64,000 nt of DNA from the NCBI RefSeq assembly GCF_038024095.1, contig NZ_CP150668.1:1550001-1614000 (forward strand), read 5' to 3'. The translations under genes and the position numbers were made by a program. The notes under the pieces are model-generated. The model saw only the letters and a list, made by a program, of their open reading frames with translations. It was not told where the DNA came from and did no database searches. Origin of the DNA: Polaribacter tangerinus (GTDB lineage Bacteria; Bacteroidota; Bacteroidia; Flavobacteriales; Flavobacteriaceae). Below, piece by piece: positions 1-8,953 of this stretch; positions within the stretch are counted from its first letter, which is position 1; every line of letters begins with the position of its first letter.

Positions 1-2
1 TT

Positions 3-284
3 ATATTGTCTTTATTAAATGTTTTTTCGGTTCCTTTTTTTTGTGGATTAATAGTAGGTTTAGATTATTTTAACCTTTTTAGTTATGAGCTATTACCAGT
101 AACTTTTTTTTCTTTTGGAGCAGTAGTAGGAACTTTTTATATTTTATATTTATATGGAAAGTTTTCACATACAATTCGAAAAAAAACAGGAAAACTAACA
201 AAAAATATACATTTAATTTTGGCTATTATTACGGGTTTTGTGGGCATTTTTACACTACTAAAATTATTTTTTAAATGGATATAA
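3..284 (+). CDS. hypothetical membrane protein, 5' end outside the window
   Basis: The reading frame is open at the window edge, so this is probably the C-terminal part of a longer protein; a TTG at position 6 is only an internal candidate start. The visible 92 residues are hydrophobic, with about three membrane segments separated by a short basic stretch (RKKTGKLTK). The stop codon overlaps the ATG of the next gene by 10 bases, which suggests translational coupling with the hydrolase downstream. I do not recognise the family. Confidence 0.55.
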   Translation: MLSLLNVFSVPFFCGLIVGLDYFNLFSYELLPVTFFSFGAVVGTFYILYLYGKFSHTIRKKTGKLTKNIHLILAIITGFVGIFTLLKLFFKWI

Positions 285-1120
285 AACGAACTCAAAACTT
301 TACAATTAGTGGTAAACATCAAAAACCTATTGTAGCAGATGTTTTTTATACTGCTAACAAAACACCCAAAAAAATAGTTGTTTTTTGTCATGGTTATAAA
401 GGATTTAAAGATTGGGGCGCTTGGAATTTAATGGCAGAAACTTTTGCCAAATCGGGTTTTTTCTTTGTAAAATTTAATTTTTCTCATAACGGAGGAACTG
501 TTAATAACCCCATTGATTTTCCAGATTTAGAAGCTTTTGGAAACAATAACTACACTAAAGAATTAGACGATTTAGAGACTGTTTTAGATTGGCTATTTAC
601 ACAAAAAACTTACCAAAAAGAAGTTAACACATCGCAAATATGCTTAATTGGGCACAGCAGAGGAGGAGGTATTGTAACTATAAAAGCTGCAGAAGACAAT
701 CGGATAAAAAATCTTATTTCCTTGGCTGGTGTATGCGATTTTGAAAAAAGAACAAGTACTGTTGGAGATTTAGAAGACTGGAAAAAGAATGGTGTTAAAT
801 ATGTTGTAAACGGAAGAACAAAGCAGCATATGCCTCATTATTATCAGTTTTATGAAGATTTTATTGCTAATAAAAATCGTTTAGACATAAAAAAAGCAAC
901 CCAAAAAATTAGCGTACCACACTTAATAATTCACGGGAATAAAGATACAGCTGTTTTGATAGACGAAGCGAAAAAGTTGCACAAATGGAATCCTAAAAGC
1001 AGTTTAGAAATAATTGATGATGCCAATCATGTTTTTAATGTTTCTCATCCTTGGAAACAAGAAAAAACATCTGTTGAACTAGAAAAGGTAACAAATTTGT
1101 GTATTAATTTTTTATCCTAA
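275..1120 (+). CDS. alpha/beta hydrolase (serine hydrolase family)
   Basis: A 281-residue cytoplasmic protein with the alpha/beta-hydrolase fold signature. It has an oxyanion-hole type FCHGYKG near residue 40, the nucleophile elbow GHSRGG with Ser128, a probable acid Asp224 in HGNKD and a catalytic His252 in DANHVF. No signal peptide is visible. Substrate cannot be told from sequence; relatives include esterases, acyl-peptide hydrolase-like and lysophospholipase-like enzymes. It overlaps the preceding membrane-protein ORF and is followed by a converging tRNA gene. Confidence 0.85.
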   Translation: MDIKRTQNFTISGKHQKPIVADVFYTANKTPKKIVVFCHGYKGFKDWGAWNLMAETFAKSGFFFVKFNFSHNGGTVNNPIDFPDLEAFGNNNYTKELDDLETVLDWLFTQKTYQKEVNTSQICLIGHSRGGGIVTIKAAEDNRIKNLISLAGVCDFEKRTSTVGDLEDWKKNGVKYVVNGRTKQHMPHYYQFYEDFIANKNRLDIKKATQKISVPHLIIHGNKDTAVLIDEAKKLHKWNPKSSLEIIDDANHVFNVSHPWKQEKTSVELEKVTNLCINFLS

Positions 1121-1198
1121 TACTATTAGTTTTTAATACTGAAATAGAAAATTTTATCAATAAAACAACAACAAGTTATTTTTACTTGCCTTATTTTG

Positions 1199-1272
1199 TG
1201 GAGCATATCGGATTCGAACCGATGGCCTCTACGCTGCCAGCGTAGCGCTCTAGCCAACTGAGCTAATGCCCC
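1199..1272 (-). tRNA. tRNA-Ala (GGC anticodon)
   Basis: Read on the minus strand, a 7-bp acceptor stem (GGGGCAT with ATGCTCC, one G-U pair) encloses a D arm (TAGCTCAGTTGG) and an anticodon stem CTACG/CGTAG with loop CTGGCAG, giving anticodon GGC. The T arm is GGTTCGAATCC. The discriminator base is A, and the 3' CCA is not encoded. Length is 74 nt. It lies between the hydrolase and dinB on the opposite strand. Confidence 0.97.
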
Positions 1273-1338
1273 TTCAAAAAGGAAATTAAAAGTAAGCATT
1301 TTTAGAATATCAAACACCAATTTTTGTATTTTTAATTT

Positions 1339-2421
1339 ATGAAATTGGAGCCACCTTATCGTAAAATTATACATGTAGATATGGATGCTTTTTACGCATC
1401 TGTGGCAGCGTTAGACAATCCTAATTTAATAGGAAAAGCAATTGCAGTTGGTGGTAATGAGCTTAGAGGTGTGGTATCTGCTGCAAGTTACGAAGCAAGA
1501 AAGTTCGGTGTAAAATCTGCCATGAGTGGTTTTTTAGCTAAGCAAAAATGCCCTCATCTTATTTTTGTAAAACCAGATTTTAAGAGGTACAAAGAAATTT
1601 CTTTAAAAATAAGAAGTATATTTTTTGAATATACAGATCTTGTAGAACCTTTATCTTTAGATGAAGCTTACCTTGATGTAACCGAAAATAAGAAGGGAAA
1701 CCCTTCGGCTAATGATATTGCTAGAGAAATAAGAGCGCGTATTTTAGAAGAAACAGGCCTTTGTGCATCTGCAGGCATTTCTATAAACAAGTTTTTGGCA
1801 AAAGTTGCTTCAGACATTAATAAGCCCAATGGTCAAAAAACAGTTCATCCGAATGAAGTTCTTCAGTTTTTAGAAGATTTACCAGTAAATAAGTTTTATG
1901 GAGTAGGCAAAGTTACCGCTGCAAAAATGTATAATTTAGGAATTTTTACAGGAAAAGACTTAAAAGAAAAGTCATTAGAAACCCTTATGAAGTTTTTTGG
2001 TAAATCTGGCAAACACTATTACAATATTGTAAGAGGAATTCATAATAGCGCGGTAAAACCAAATAGAATTAGAAAGTCTCTGGCCGCAGAAAGAACTTTT
2101 AGAGAAAATATTTCTTCTGAAATTTTTATGCTAGAAAAACTCGAAAAAATTGCTGATGAGTTAGAACGAAGAATGATAAAAAATAACACTCGAGGAAAAA
2201 CAGTTACATTAAAAATTAAATATTCCGACTTTACTCAGCAAACCAGAAGCAGAACAAAAACTACTTTTATGCAAACTAAAAAAGAGTTTTTTCCGTTGGT
2301 AAAAGAGTTGTTGTTTCAGGAAAAATTAACAAATTCGGTTCGTTTATTAGGAATATCTTTCGGAAATTTAAACACCGAGAAAAAACTACCTGTTTGGGTA
2401 CAGTTACAGTTTGAGTTTTAG
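1339..2421 (+). CDS. dinB: DNA polymerase IV (Y-family translesion polymerase)
   Basis: A 360-residue Y-family polymerase, the normal length for Pol IV. Motif HVDMDAFYASV near residue 13 supplies the first catalytic Asp, and SLDEAYLDV near residue 104 supplies the Asp-Glu pair. A helix-hairpin-helix region (LPVNKFYGVGKVTAAKM) and the C-terminal little-finger domain follow. No canonical QLxLF clamp-binding motif is visible; the C-terminus ends in VQLQFEF. It performs error-prone bypass synthesis at DNA lesions. It is the first gene of a plus-strand run that continues into the flavoprotein/type III PKS operon, starting 50 bases after its stop. Confidence 0.96.
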   Translation: MKLEPPYRKIIHVDMDAFYASVAALDNPNLIGKAIAVGGNELRGVVSAASYEARKFGVKSAMSGFLAKQKCPHLIFVKPDFKRYKEISLKIRSIFFEYTDLVEPLSLDEAYLDVTENKKGNPSANDIAREIRARILEETGLCASAGISINKFLAKVASDINKPNGQKTVHPNEVLQFLEDLPVNKFYGVGKVTAAKMYNLGIFTGKDLKEKSLETLMKFFGKSGKHYYNIVRGIHNSAVKPNRIRKSLAAERTFRENISSEIFMLEKLEKIADELERRMIKNNTRGKTVTLKIKYSDFTQQTRSRTKTTFMQTKKEFFPLVKELLFQEKLTNSVRLLGISFGNLNTEKKLPVWVQLQFEF

Positions 2422-2471
2422 TGACTAACAAACCTAAAAAGTTTTTTATTATTAACCTACACATCAAAACC

Positions 2472-3581
2472 ATGAATTATAGTTATTGGGAATTAAAAGA
2501 GTGGTTTTCTAACATCGATTTTACTATAATAGGAAGTGGTATTGTAGGTTTAACTTGTGCTTTAGAGCTTCGAAAAATTCACCCAAAAGCACGTATTTTA
2601 ATTTTAGAAAAAGGAGAATTGCCTCAAGGAGCAAGTACAAAAAATGCAGGTTTTGCGTGTTTTGGTAGCGTGTCTGAATTATTAGACGACCTAAAAAATC
2701 ACTCAGAAGAAAACGTTTTTAATTTAGTAGCAAAACGTTGGCAAGGCCTACAGTTACTTAGGCAAAACCTGGGAGACAAAAACATTAATTTTCAACAAAA
2801 TAAAGGCTTTGAATTATTTGAAAATAATGAGTTCTACGAAATGTGCGTTTCTAAAAAAGACGTATTAAATAAACTGTTATATCCTATCTTTAAAAATGAT
2901 GTTTTTACCGTTACTAATAACAGGTTTCATTTTAAAAATGTACATGAAAATTATTTGGTTAATAACTACGAAGGTCAAATAGATACGGGTAAAATGATGC
3001 ATACATTATTGCAAAAAGCGATGAAAGCATCTATAAAAATAATAAACGGAATTACGGTATCATCCTTCGAAGATATAAATGAAAGTGTGGTTATTCATAC
3101 AGATAAAATTACTTTTAAAACAAGTAAATTATGCCTCGCAACTAATGGTTTTACAAACCTAATTTTAAACGAAAAAGTAACACCAGCAAGAGCACAGGTG
3201 CTAATTACAAAGCCCATAAAAAACTTGGCTATTAAAGGAACATTTCATTTAGATAAAGGGTATTTTTATTTTAGAAATATAGACAATAGAATCCTTTTAG
3301 GAGGAGGAAGAAACTTAGATTTTACAGCAGAAGAAACTACAGAATTTGGTAAAACACCTCTTGTACAAAAGGCCTTAGAAACACTGCTAAAAGAAATAAT
3401 CTTGCCAAATACACCTTTTGAAATAGAGTATTCTTGGAGTGGAATAATGGGGGTTGGTAAAAAGAAATCTCCTATTGTAAAGCAACTGTCTAACCATGTT
3501 TTTTGTGGAGTACGTTTAGGCGGAATGGGCGTTGCTTTAGGTAGTTATACAGCAAAAGAATTGGCAGAATTAATAGGTTAA
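2472..3581 (+). CDS. FAD-dependent oxidoreductase, DAO (D-amino-acid oxidase-like) family
   Basis: Starting at the ATG at 2472, the protein is 369 residues. A GTG at 2421 is possible but overlaps the dinB stop and only adds a non-homologous-looking leader. The N-terminus carries the dinucleotide-binding motif GSGIVGLTCALELRK followed by an acidic strand end (LILEKGELPQGAST). The KNAGFACFG stretch and the C-terminal RLGGMGVALGS are typical of the DAO fold (glycine oxidase/sarcosine oxidase-like). The substrate is unknown. It is directly abutted by the next flavoprotein (stop followed at once by ATG), so it may belong to the type III PKS operon, though it could also be an independent amine oxidase. 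Confidence 0.85.
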   Translation: MNYSYWELKEWFSNIDFTIIGSGIVGLTCALELRKIHPKARILILEKGELPQGASTKNAGFACFGSVSELLDDLKNHSEENVFNLVAKRWQGLQLLRQNLGDKNINFQQNKGFELFENNEFYEMCVSKKDVLNKLLYPIFKNDVFTVTNNRFHFKNVHENYLVNNYEGQIDTGKMMHTLLQKAMKASIKIINGITVSSFEDINESVVIHTDKITFKTSKLCLATNGFTNLILNEKVTPARAQVLITKPIKNLAIKGTFHLDKGYFYFRNIDNRILLGGGRNLDFTAEETTEFGKTPLVQKALETLLKEIILPNTPFEIEYSWSGIMGVGKKKSPIVKQLSNHVFCGVRLGGMGVALGSYTAKELAELIG

Positions 3582-4718
3582 ATGAATAAAGAAAATAAAT
3601 TTACAGATGTTGTAATAGTTGGAGGAGGTTTAGCCGGACTTTGTAATGCAATACATCTTTCTAAGTTTAGAAAAAAAGTTATACTAATAGAAAAGAATGT
3701 GTATCCAAAACATAAGGTTTGTGGCGAGTATATTTCAAATGAAGTTTTGCCATATTTAGAGTTTTTGGGAATTAATCCGTTCGATTTTGGAGCTGTAAAA
3801 ATTAACGAATTTCAACTTTCCACAACCAAAAATAAGTTAATAACTTGTAAATTACCGTTAGGAGGTTTTGGAATTTCTAGATTTCAATTAGATTTTATTT
3901 TATCTGAAAAGGCAAAGAAAAACGGGGTAACTATTTTAAAAGATACTGTTACAAATACTTGCTTTAAGAGTAATCTATTTACAACAGAAACAAAAGAAAA
4001 TGGCTTATTTACCTCTACATTTGTTCTTGGCGCTTTTGGTAAACGTTCTTTATTGGATGTTAAAATGAACCGTAAATTTATAAAAAAGAAATCGCCTTAT
4101 TTAGGAGTAAAAATTCATGTTCAAGGAAATTTTTCTTCAAATTTAGTAGCTCTTCATAATTTTAAAGGTGGTTACTGTGGAGTTTCTAAAGTAGAAAACA
4201 ATCTTATCAATTTGTGCTATATTACCGACTTTTCATCTTTTAAAAAGTACAAAAACATTGATGAATTTCAGGAAAAGGTAGTTTTTAAAAATACGTTTTT
4301 AAAAGAAGTTTATAAAAATTCAACTCCTGCTTGGGAGAAACCGTTGTCTATTAGTCAAATTTCATTTGAAACAAAAAATCCTGTAGAAAATAATATTATT
4401 ATGTGTGGAGATGCAGCCGGAATGATTCATCCGCTGTGCGGAAACGGAATGAGTATGGCAATACAGTCTGCACAAATAGCGTCTAAACTGATTCTAAATT
4501 ACTATGAAAGAAAAGTTACCTCTCGAAAAGAGTTAGAAAAAGAATATATTAGACAGTGGAATAAGCAGTTTAAATGGCGTTTAAAGGCAGGACATTTTAT
4601 TGCAAAGTTGTTTAGAAATGATAAAATTGCTAGCTTTTTATTACTAGTTTTAAAAAGAATACCTTTCTTATTACCTATTATTATTAAACAAACTCACGGA
4701 AAACCAATTAAAGTATAG
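3582..4718 (+). CDS. FAD-dependent monooxygenase/reductase of the geranylgeranyl-reductase-like family
   Basis: A 378-residue group-A flavoprotein. GGGLAGL near residue 14 binds the ADP of FAD, and CGEYIS near residue 47 resembles the reductase signature of this family. GDAAGMIHPLCGNGMSMA near residue 280 is the second FAD motif (GD...P). Relatives hydroxylate or reduce aromatic or isoprenoid substrates. Together with the downstream methyltransferase and type III polyketide synthase this recreates the gene content of the Streptomyces srs operon (SrsC flavoprotein hydroxylase, SrsB methyltransferase, SrsA synthase), so ring hydroxylation of a polyketide phenol is a reasonable inference. Start chosen directly after the preceding stop. 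Confidence 0.85.
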   Translation: MNKENKFTDVVIVGGGLAGLCNAIHLSKFRKKVILIEKNVYPKHKVCGEYISNEVLPYLEFLGINPFDFGAVKINEFQLSTTKNKLITCKLPLGGFGISRFQLDFILSEKAKKNGVTILKDTVTNTCFKSNLFTTETKENGLFTSTFVLGAFGKRSLLDVKMNRKFIKKKSPYLGVKIHVQGNFSSNLVALHNFKGGYCGVSKVENNLINLCYITDFSSFKKYKNIDEFQEKVVFKNTFLKEVYKNSTPAWEKPLSISQISFETKNPVENNIIMCGDAAGMIHPLCGNGMSMAIQSAQIASKLILNYYERKVTSRKELEKEYIRQWNKQFKWRLKAGHFIAKLFRNDKIASFLLLVLKRIPFLLPIIIKQTHGKPIKV

Positions 4719-4761
4719 CCTAAAAAAGTAAAAATTTTATAAAGCAATTTTATAAATTTAA

Positions 4762-5478
4762 ATGAAAATGGATTTATTTATTCAAACTAAAAAGCGAACA
4801 GACAAAGAAGAGTTAATGGACGATTTTTCTATTGGAGGCGATTTGTTACGGGATACTTTAGATAAACTAGAAAATATAAATAGGTGGTTGGGAGGAAATA
4901 AAGTTACCATTAAAGGACTTAAGACCATTTTAAAAAATGCAGATAAGACTAAAGAAATAACAATTGTAGATATTGGTTGTGGCCATGGAGATATTTTAAG
5001 AGATGTGGCAAAATTTGGCAGAAAGAACAACTATAAATTTAATTTAATAGGCATTGATGCTAATCCGGCAGCTATTTTATATGCAAAAGAACTTTCTAAA
5101 GATTTTTTAGAAATTACCTTTGAAACGCAAGATATTTTTTCGAGTGCCTTTAAAAATAGAAAGTTCGATATAGTTTTAGCTACCTTATTTTTACACCATT
5201 TTAAAGAGCCCGTATTAATTCCCTTTCTAGAGAATATTGTAAACCAAGCAAAAATTGGTGTTGTTGTAAATGATTTACACCGACACAAAATAGCCTATTA
5301 TTTGTTTTTTTTATTGTCGCTTTTTATATCAAATAAAATGATTGTTGAAGACGGATTAACCTCTGTATTAAGAGGGTTTAAAAAAATAGAATTAAAAAAG
5401 ATGTCTAGTATAATTGGTGTAAAACCCATTGTTTCTTGGAAATGGGCTTTTCGTTATTTATGGATTTTAAAAAGATAA
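4762..5478 (+). CDS. SAM-dependent class I methyltransferase (probable tailoring enzyme of the PKS operon)
   Basis: A 238-residue protein with SAM-binding motif I VDIGCGHGDILRDVA near residue 71, an acidic residue after strand 2 (LIGIDANPAA), and motif FDIVLATLFLHHF typical of class I methyltransferases. An alternative ATG two codons downstream is equally plausible. It sits 43 bases after the flavoprotein and 3 bases before the type III PKS gene, so co-transcription is almost certain. O- or C-methylation of the polyketide product is inferred from context only. Confidence 0.85.
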   Translation: MKMDLFIQTKKRTDKEELMDDFSIGGDLLRDTLDKLENINRWLGGNKVTIKGLKTILKNADKTKEITIVDIGCGHGDILRDVAKFGRKNNYKFNLIGIDANPAAILYAKELSKDFLEITFETQDIFSSAFKNRKFDIVLATLFLHHFKEPVLIPFLENIVNQAKIGVVVNDLHRHKIAYYLFFLLSLFISNKMIVEDGLTSVLRGFKKIELKKMSSIIGVKPIVSWKWAFRYLWILKR

Positions 5479-5481
5479 TTT

Positions 5482-6534
5482 ATGAGTGTAAAAATTACTT
5501 CTGTTGCAAAGCAATTGCCAAAATTTTATAGAGAAACTAAAGACATTATTCCGTTTGTACAACTATGGATGCAAGGTCAAGAAACTCGTTTTCAAAGAAA
5601 GGTTATTAAACTTTTTGAAGGTGCAGGCGTAGACAAACGTTATTCTATTATGGATCCGGAAGAGGTTTTTACCGCAACTTCTTTTCAAGATAAAAACGAT
5701 ATTTATAAGAGAGAAGTTACCGAATTAGCAGAAAAAGCACTCCAAAAATCATTAGATAAAGCTGCATTAAAACCGACAGATATCGATTATATTATTTCTG
5801 TAAGTTGTACCGGAATTATGATTCCGTCTGTAGATGCATATTTGATAAATTCTTTGGGTATGAGGCAAGATATTGTGCGTTTACCAGTAACAGAAATGGG
5901 TTGTGCAGCAGGAGTTTCGGGAATTATTTATGCTAAAAACTTTTTAAAAGCAAATCCGAATAAAAGGGCTGCTGTAATTGCCGTAGAAGCACCAACGGCA
6001 ACGTTTCAGTTAGATGATTATTCGATGACAAATATTGTTAGTGCTGCAATTTTTGGCGATGGTGCCTCGGCAGTAATTCTGTCTTCTTACGAAGAAGATA
6101 AAGGACCAAAAATTATAGACGAAGCAATGTATCATTTTTATGATGCTACTAATATGATGGGTTTTAAATTGGTTAATACAGGTTTGCAAATGATTTTAGA
6201 CAAAGCGGTTCCACAAAAAATTGCCGACCATTTTCCTGCAATTGTTCATCCTTTTTTAGAGAAAAATAATTTATCAATAGCGGCAATAGATCATTTAATT
6301 TTTCATCCCGGAGGGAAAAAGATTGTGCAAACTGTAGAGGATTTATTTGGTGTTTTAGGTAAAAATATAAACGACACAAAAGAAGTTTTACGACTATATG
6401 GCAATATGTCTAGCGCAACTGTTTTATATGTTTTAGAGCGATTTATGGATAAAAACCCTGCACCAAATACCTATGGGTTAATGTTGAGTTTTGGACCAGG
6501 TTTCTCTGCTCAACGTATTTTACTAAAGTGGTAA
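5482..6534 (+). CDS. type III polyketide synthase (chalcone/stilbene synthase family)
   Basis: A 350-residue homodimeric-type ketosynthase of usual length. The catalytic triad is visible: Cys141 in TEMGCAAG, His275 in IFHPGG, and Asn308 in YGNMSSATV. The C-terminal GFGPG-like loop appears as SFGPGFSAQ. Such enzymes condense malonyl-CoA onto an acyl-CoA starter and cyclise the chain into pyrones, resorcinols or phenols. With the adjacent methyltransferase and flavoprotein, a methylated and hydroxylated alkylresorcinol/quinone-type lipid is the most likely product class; this is inference. It ends the operon and converges on lpxH. Confidence 0.95.
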   Translation: MSVKITSVAKQLPKFYRETKDIIPFVQLWMQGQETRFQRKVIKLFEGAGVDKRYSIMDPEEVFTATSFQDKNDIYKREVTELAEKALQKSLDKAALKPTDIDYIISVSCTGIMIPSVDAYLINSLGMRQDIVRLPVTEMGCAAGVSGIIYAKNFLKANPNKRAAVIAVEAPTATFQLDDYSMTNIVSAAIFGDGASAVILSSYEEDKGPKIIDEAMYHFYDATNMMGFKLVNTGLQMILDKAVPQKIADHFPAIVHPFLEKNNLSIAAIDHLIFHPGGKKIVQTVEDLFGVLGKNINDTKEVLRLYGNMSSATVLYVLERFMDKNPAPNTYGLMLSFGPGFSAQRILLKW

Positions 6535-6537
6535 AAT

Positions 6538-6600
6538 GCAATTGTTAATACGTATTTTTTAATCAATAAATAGCAATTGTTATTAACTGAAACGTATTAG
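6538..6600. repeat. short imperfect direct repeat between convergent genes
   Basis: GCAATTGTTA occurs at 6539 and again at 6573, each followed after a few bases by a CGTATT. The intergenic gap between the PKS stop and the lpxH stop is filled by these two imperfect copies. There is no strong hairpin with a T-run, so its role is unknown. Confidence 0.35.
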
Positions 6601-6601
6601 T

Positions 6602-7366
6602 TTATGGCGTATTTTTTAAAAGCTTAAATGTTTTTTTAAATTCACCATAAGTAAAATACTGAATCCAATCGCCCAGGTTTATATAGGTAGAATTTTCACT
6701 TAAAGCAATTTCTAACGGCAAGTGTCTGTGTCCGAAAATAAAGTAATCGTAGTGTTTTTCGGTTAATTTTTTCTTACAATATTGAACAAGCCACTCATTG
6801 TCTTCGCCCAAAAAGCGTGCGTCTTCATCACCAGAAATTAACTTATTTTTTACAGACATGTACTGCCCAAGCTGTACGCCAATATCTGGATGAAGCCATT
6901 TAAATACCCATTTAAAAAAAGGAAAGGTAAAAACTTTTTTCATTCTCTTATAGCCAATGTCTCCCGGACCTAAACCATCACCATGACCAATTAGAAATAT
7001 CTTATTATTGATAACAAATTCTATAGGACTATGAAATACGGGTATGTTTAGCTCTTTTTTAAAATAGTCTTGCATCCATAAATCATGGTTTCCAACAAAG
7101 AAATAAATAGGGACTCCAGCGTCTTTAATTTCTGCTAATTTACCTAGAGTTCTTACAAACCCTTTCGGAACAACTTTTTTATACTCGAACCAAAAGTCAA
7201 ACAAATCTCCTAATAAAAATATGGCTTCTGCTTGGTCTTTAATTTCATCTAACCAAGCAACAAACCTTTTTTCTCTTGGCAAACTTTCTTTAGCAGAAGG
7301 AGCGCCTAAGTGTTGGTCTGAGGCAAAAAAAACTTTTTTATTTTCGGAGGTCGTTATAGAAATCAT
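6602..7366 (-). CDS. lpxH: UDP-2,3-diacylglucosamine diphosphatase
   Basis: A 254-residue calcineurin-like metallophosphoesterase. Metal-binding motifs are in order: SDQHLG (Asp17, His19), GDLFDFW (Asp54), GNHDLW (Asn93, His94), HGDG (His128), and GHRH near the C-terminus. It hydrolyses UDP-2,3-diacylglucosamine to lipid X in lipid A biosynthesis at the inner face of the cytoplasmic membrane. GDLFDFW and the length match the LpxH-like branch common in Bacteroidota. It follows the S41 protease gene by 15 bases and is probably co-transcribed with it. Confidence 0.92.
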   Translation of the reverse strand: MISITTSENKKVFFASDQHLGAPSAKESLPREKRFVAWLDEIKDQAEAIFLLGDLFDFWFEYKKVVPKGFVRTLGKLAEIKDAGVPIYFFVGNHDLWMQDYFKKELNIPVFHSPIEFVINNKIFLIGHGDGLGPGDIGYKRMKKVFTFPFFKWVFKWLHPDIGVQLGQYMSVKNKLISGDEDARFLGEDNEWLVQYCKKKLTEKHYDYFIFGHRHLPLEIALSENSTYINLGDWIQYFTYGEFKKTFKLLKNTP

Positions 7367-7381
7367 TTATACAAAGAAACG

Positions 7382-8953
7382 TTATTCCTTTTTAGTTTCC
7401 AACTCTAATACTTTTAATAGCATTTTATCTTCTATGTGTGTGGTTCTGTAGAAGCCAACATCTCCAAAAAGAATGTTTGCAACTGCAGTTTTTAAGTATT
7501 TCTGAATACTTTGTTTTGTTTTATTAGCAAAAGGATTTTTATTTTTTAGCGTTTTTAGGTATTTTTTATAGACTTTTTCGTCTTTATCAAAATTATCTAA
7601 AAAAGCATTGATAGTCCATTTTTCTAATTTTTTTCGGTTATTATCTACATATTCAAAAGCAAAATCATTAAGAGTGTTAAAGTAAAAACGATGCATATAG
7701 TCTGTTGTATCGATAGGTACAAAAACGTCTGGTACAATACCGCCACCGCCATAAACAATTTTTCCCTTCGGAGTTTTAAACTTCAAAGAATCTACAATTT
7801 TTATACTGTCTTTGTTTAGTAATTCTCCGTTTTCAAACCTTTCTTCGAATTCTCTAAAATAATTTTTATTAGTTTGCTTTTTGTAGGGTTTTTGTATAGA
7901 TCGTCCTGTTGGGGTATAGTACCTCGCAGTAGTTAACCTTACAGCAGAGCCGTCTCCTAAATCCATTTCTACCTGTACTAGTCCTTTACCGAAAGAGCGT
8001 CTTCCTATAATAGTACCTTTGTCATTATCTTGTAGTGCTCCTGCAACAATTTCAGAGGCAGAAGCAGATTCTTCGTCAATTAAAACATATAAGCCACCGT
8101 TTTCAAAAACGCCTTTTTTTGTGGCAAAAGATTTATTTACTATTCCTTTATTATTTTTTGTAAATACAATTAGTTTTTTATCCTCTAAAAACTCATCAAC
8201 AATACTATTGGCAATATCTATAAAACCACCACCGTTTCCACGAAGATCTAAAACTAAATTTGTCATACCGTTTTTTAAAAGGTCATTCAAAGAAGATTTA
8301 AATTCTGTGTACGTATTTCGTGCAAATCTATTTAATTTTATATAGCCAAGCGAGTCGTTTATCATGTATGCTACATCTACACTTTTTATATTTACATTAC
8401 CACGAGTTACCGTAACATTAAAAAGAGAATCGTTACTTTTTCTGTAAATTTGTAGGTTTACTTTGGTATTCGGAGCACCTTTTAAATATTTAGGAATACT
8501 ATTACTAAATAAATTTTTACCGAATAAAGTGTCTTTATTCGCCATTAAAATTCTATCTCCGGCTTTAATACCAACTTTAATACTAGGGCCATTTTTTATG
8601 GGTTGTATTACGGTAATTGTGTCTGATATTAACCTAAACTGTACTCCAATCCCTACAAACTTACCTTGCATGTTTTCTTGAATAGCTTGCAGATTTTCTT
8701 TTGGAATGTAAACAGAATGTGGGTCTAATTCGCCTAACATTTCTCTTATTGCACCATCTAAAAGGTTGTCTGTACTAACATTGTCTACATAATCATTTTC
8801 AATAAAATTGATGAGTCTTTTTATTTTTTGCTCTTGCGACGATTTTTTAGAAAAAGAAAGTAAACTTTTACTATTTCCGTTAAGAGATAAGCCAATAACA
8901 ACTCCGAAAACAACAGCGATAGATAGGTAAAAAGGGGTGTTTTTTTTATTCAT
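7382..8953 (-). CDS. S41 family C-terminal processing peptidase (CtpA/Prc type)
   Basis: A 523-residue periplasmic serine protease with an N-terminal signal anchor (residues 7-25). A short helical region is followed by a PDZ domain (about 85-170) and the S41 catalytic domain (about 195-370). The catalytic Ser298 is in ESASASE and Lys323 in FGKG, spaced 25 residues apart as in E. coli Prc. It trims or degrades envelope proteins from their C-termini. Its start codon overlaps the stop of the upstream dCMP deaminase by 8 bases. Confidence 0.94.
   Translation of the reverse strand: MNKKNTPFYLSIAVVFGVVIGLSLNGNSKSLLSFSKKSSQEQKIKRLINFIENDYVDNVSTDNLLDGAIREMLGELDPHSVYIPKENLQAIQENMQGKFVGIGVQFRLISDTITVIQPIKNGPSIKVGIKAGDRILMANKDTLFGKNLFSNSIPKYLKGAPNTKVNLQIYRKSNDSLFNVTVTRGNVNIKSVDVAYMINDSLGYIKLNRFARNTYTEFKSSLNDLLKNGMTNLVLDLRGNGGGFIDIANSIVDEFLEDKKLIVFTKNNKGIVNKSFATKKGVFENGGLYVLIDEESASASEIVAGALQDNDKGTIIGRRSFGKGLVQVEMDLGDGSAVRLTTARYYTPTGRSIQKPYKKQTNKNYFREFEERFENGELLNKDSIKIVDSLKFKTPKGKIVYGGGGIVPDVFVPIDTTDYMHRFYFNTLNDFAFEYVDNNRKKLEKWTINAFLDNFDKDEKVYKKYLKTLKNKNPFANKTKQSIQKYLKTAVANILFGDVGFYRTTHIEDKMLLKVLELETKKE

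Noticed and set aside
1126..1374. 82-codon minus-strand ORF across tRNA-Ala
   Set aside because: It overlaps the whole tRNA-Ala gene and reads the tRNA as protein (ALAQLARALRWQRRGHRFESDML), a common artefact.
2421..2471. GTG start for the DAO-family oxidoreductase overlapping the dinB stop
   Set aside because: The added 17 residues are polar and unlike the family, while the ATG at 2472 places the FAD motif at the usual distance.
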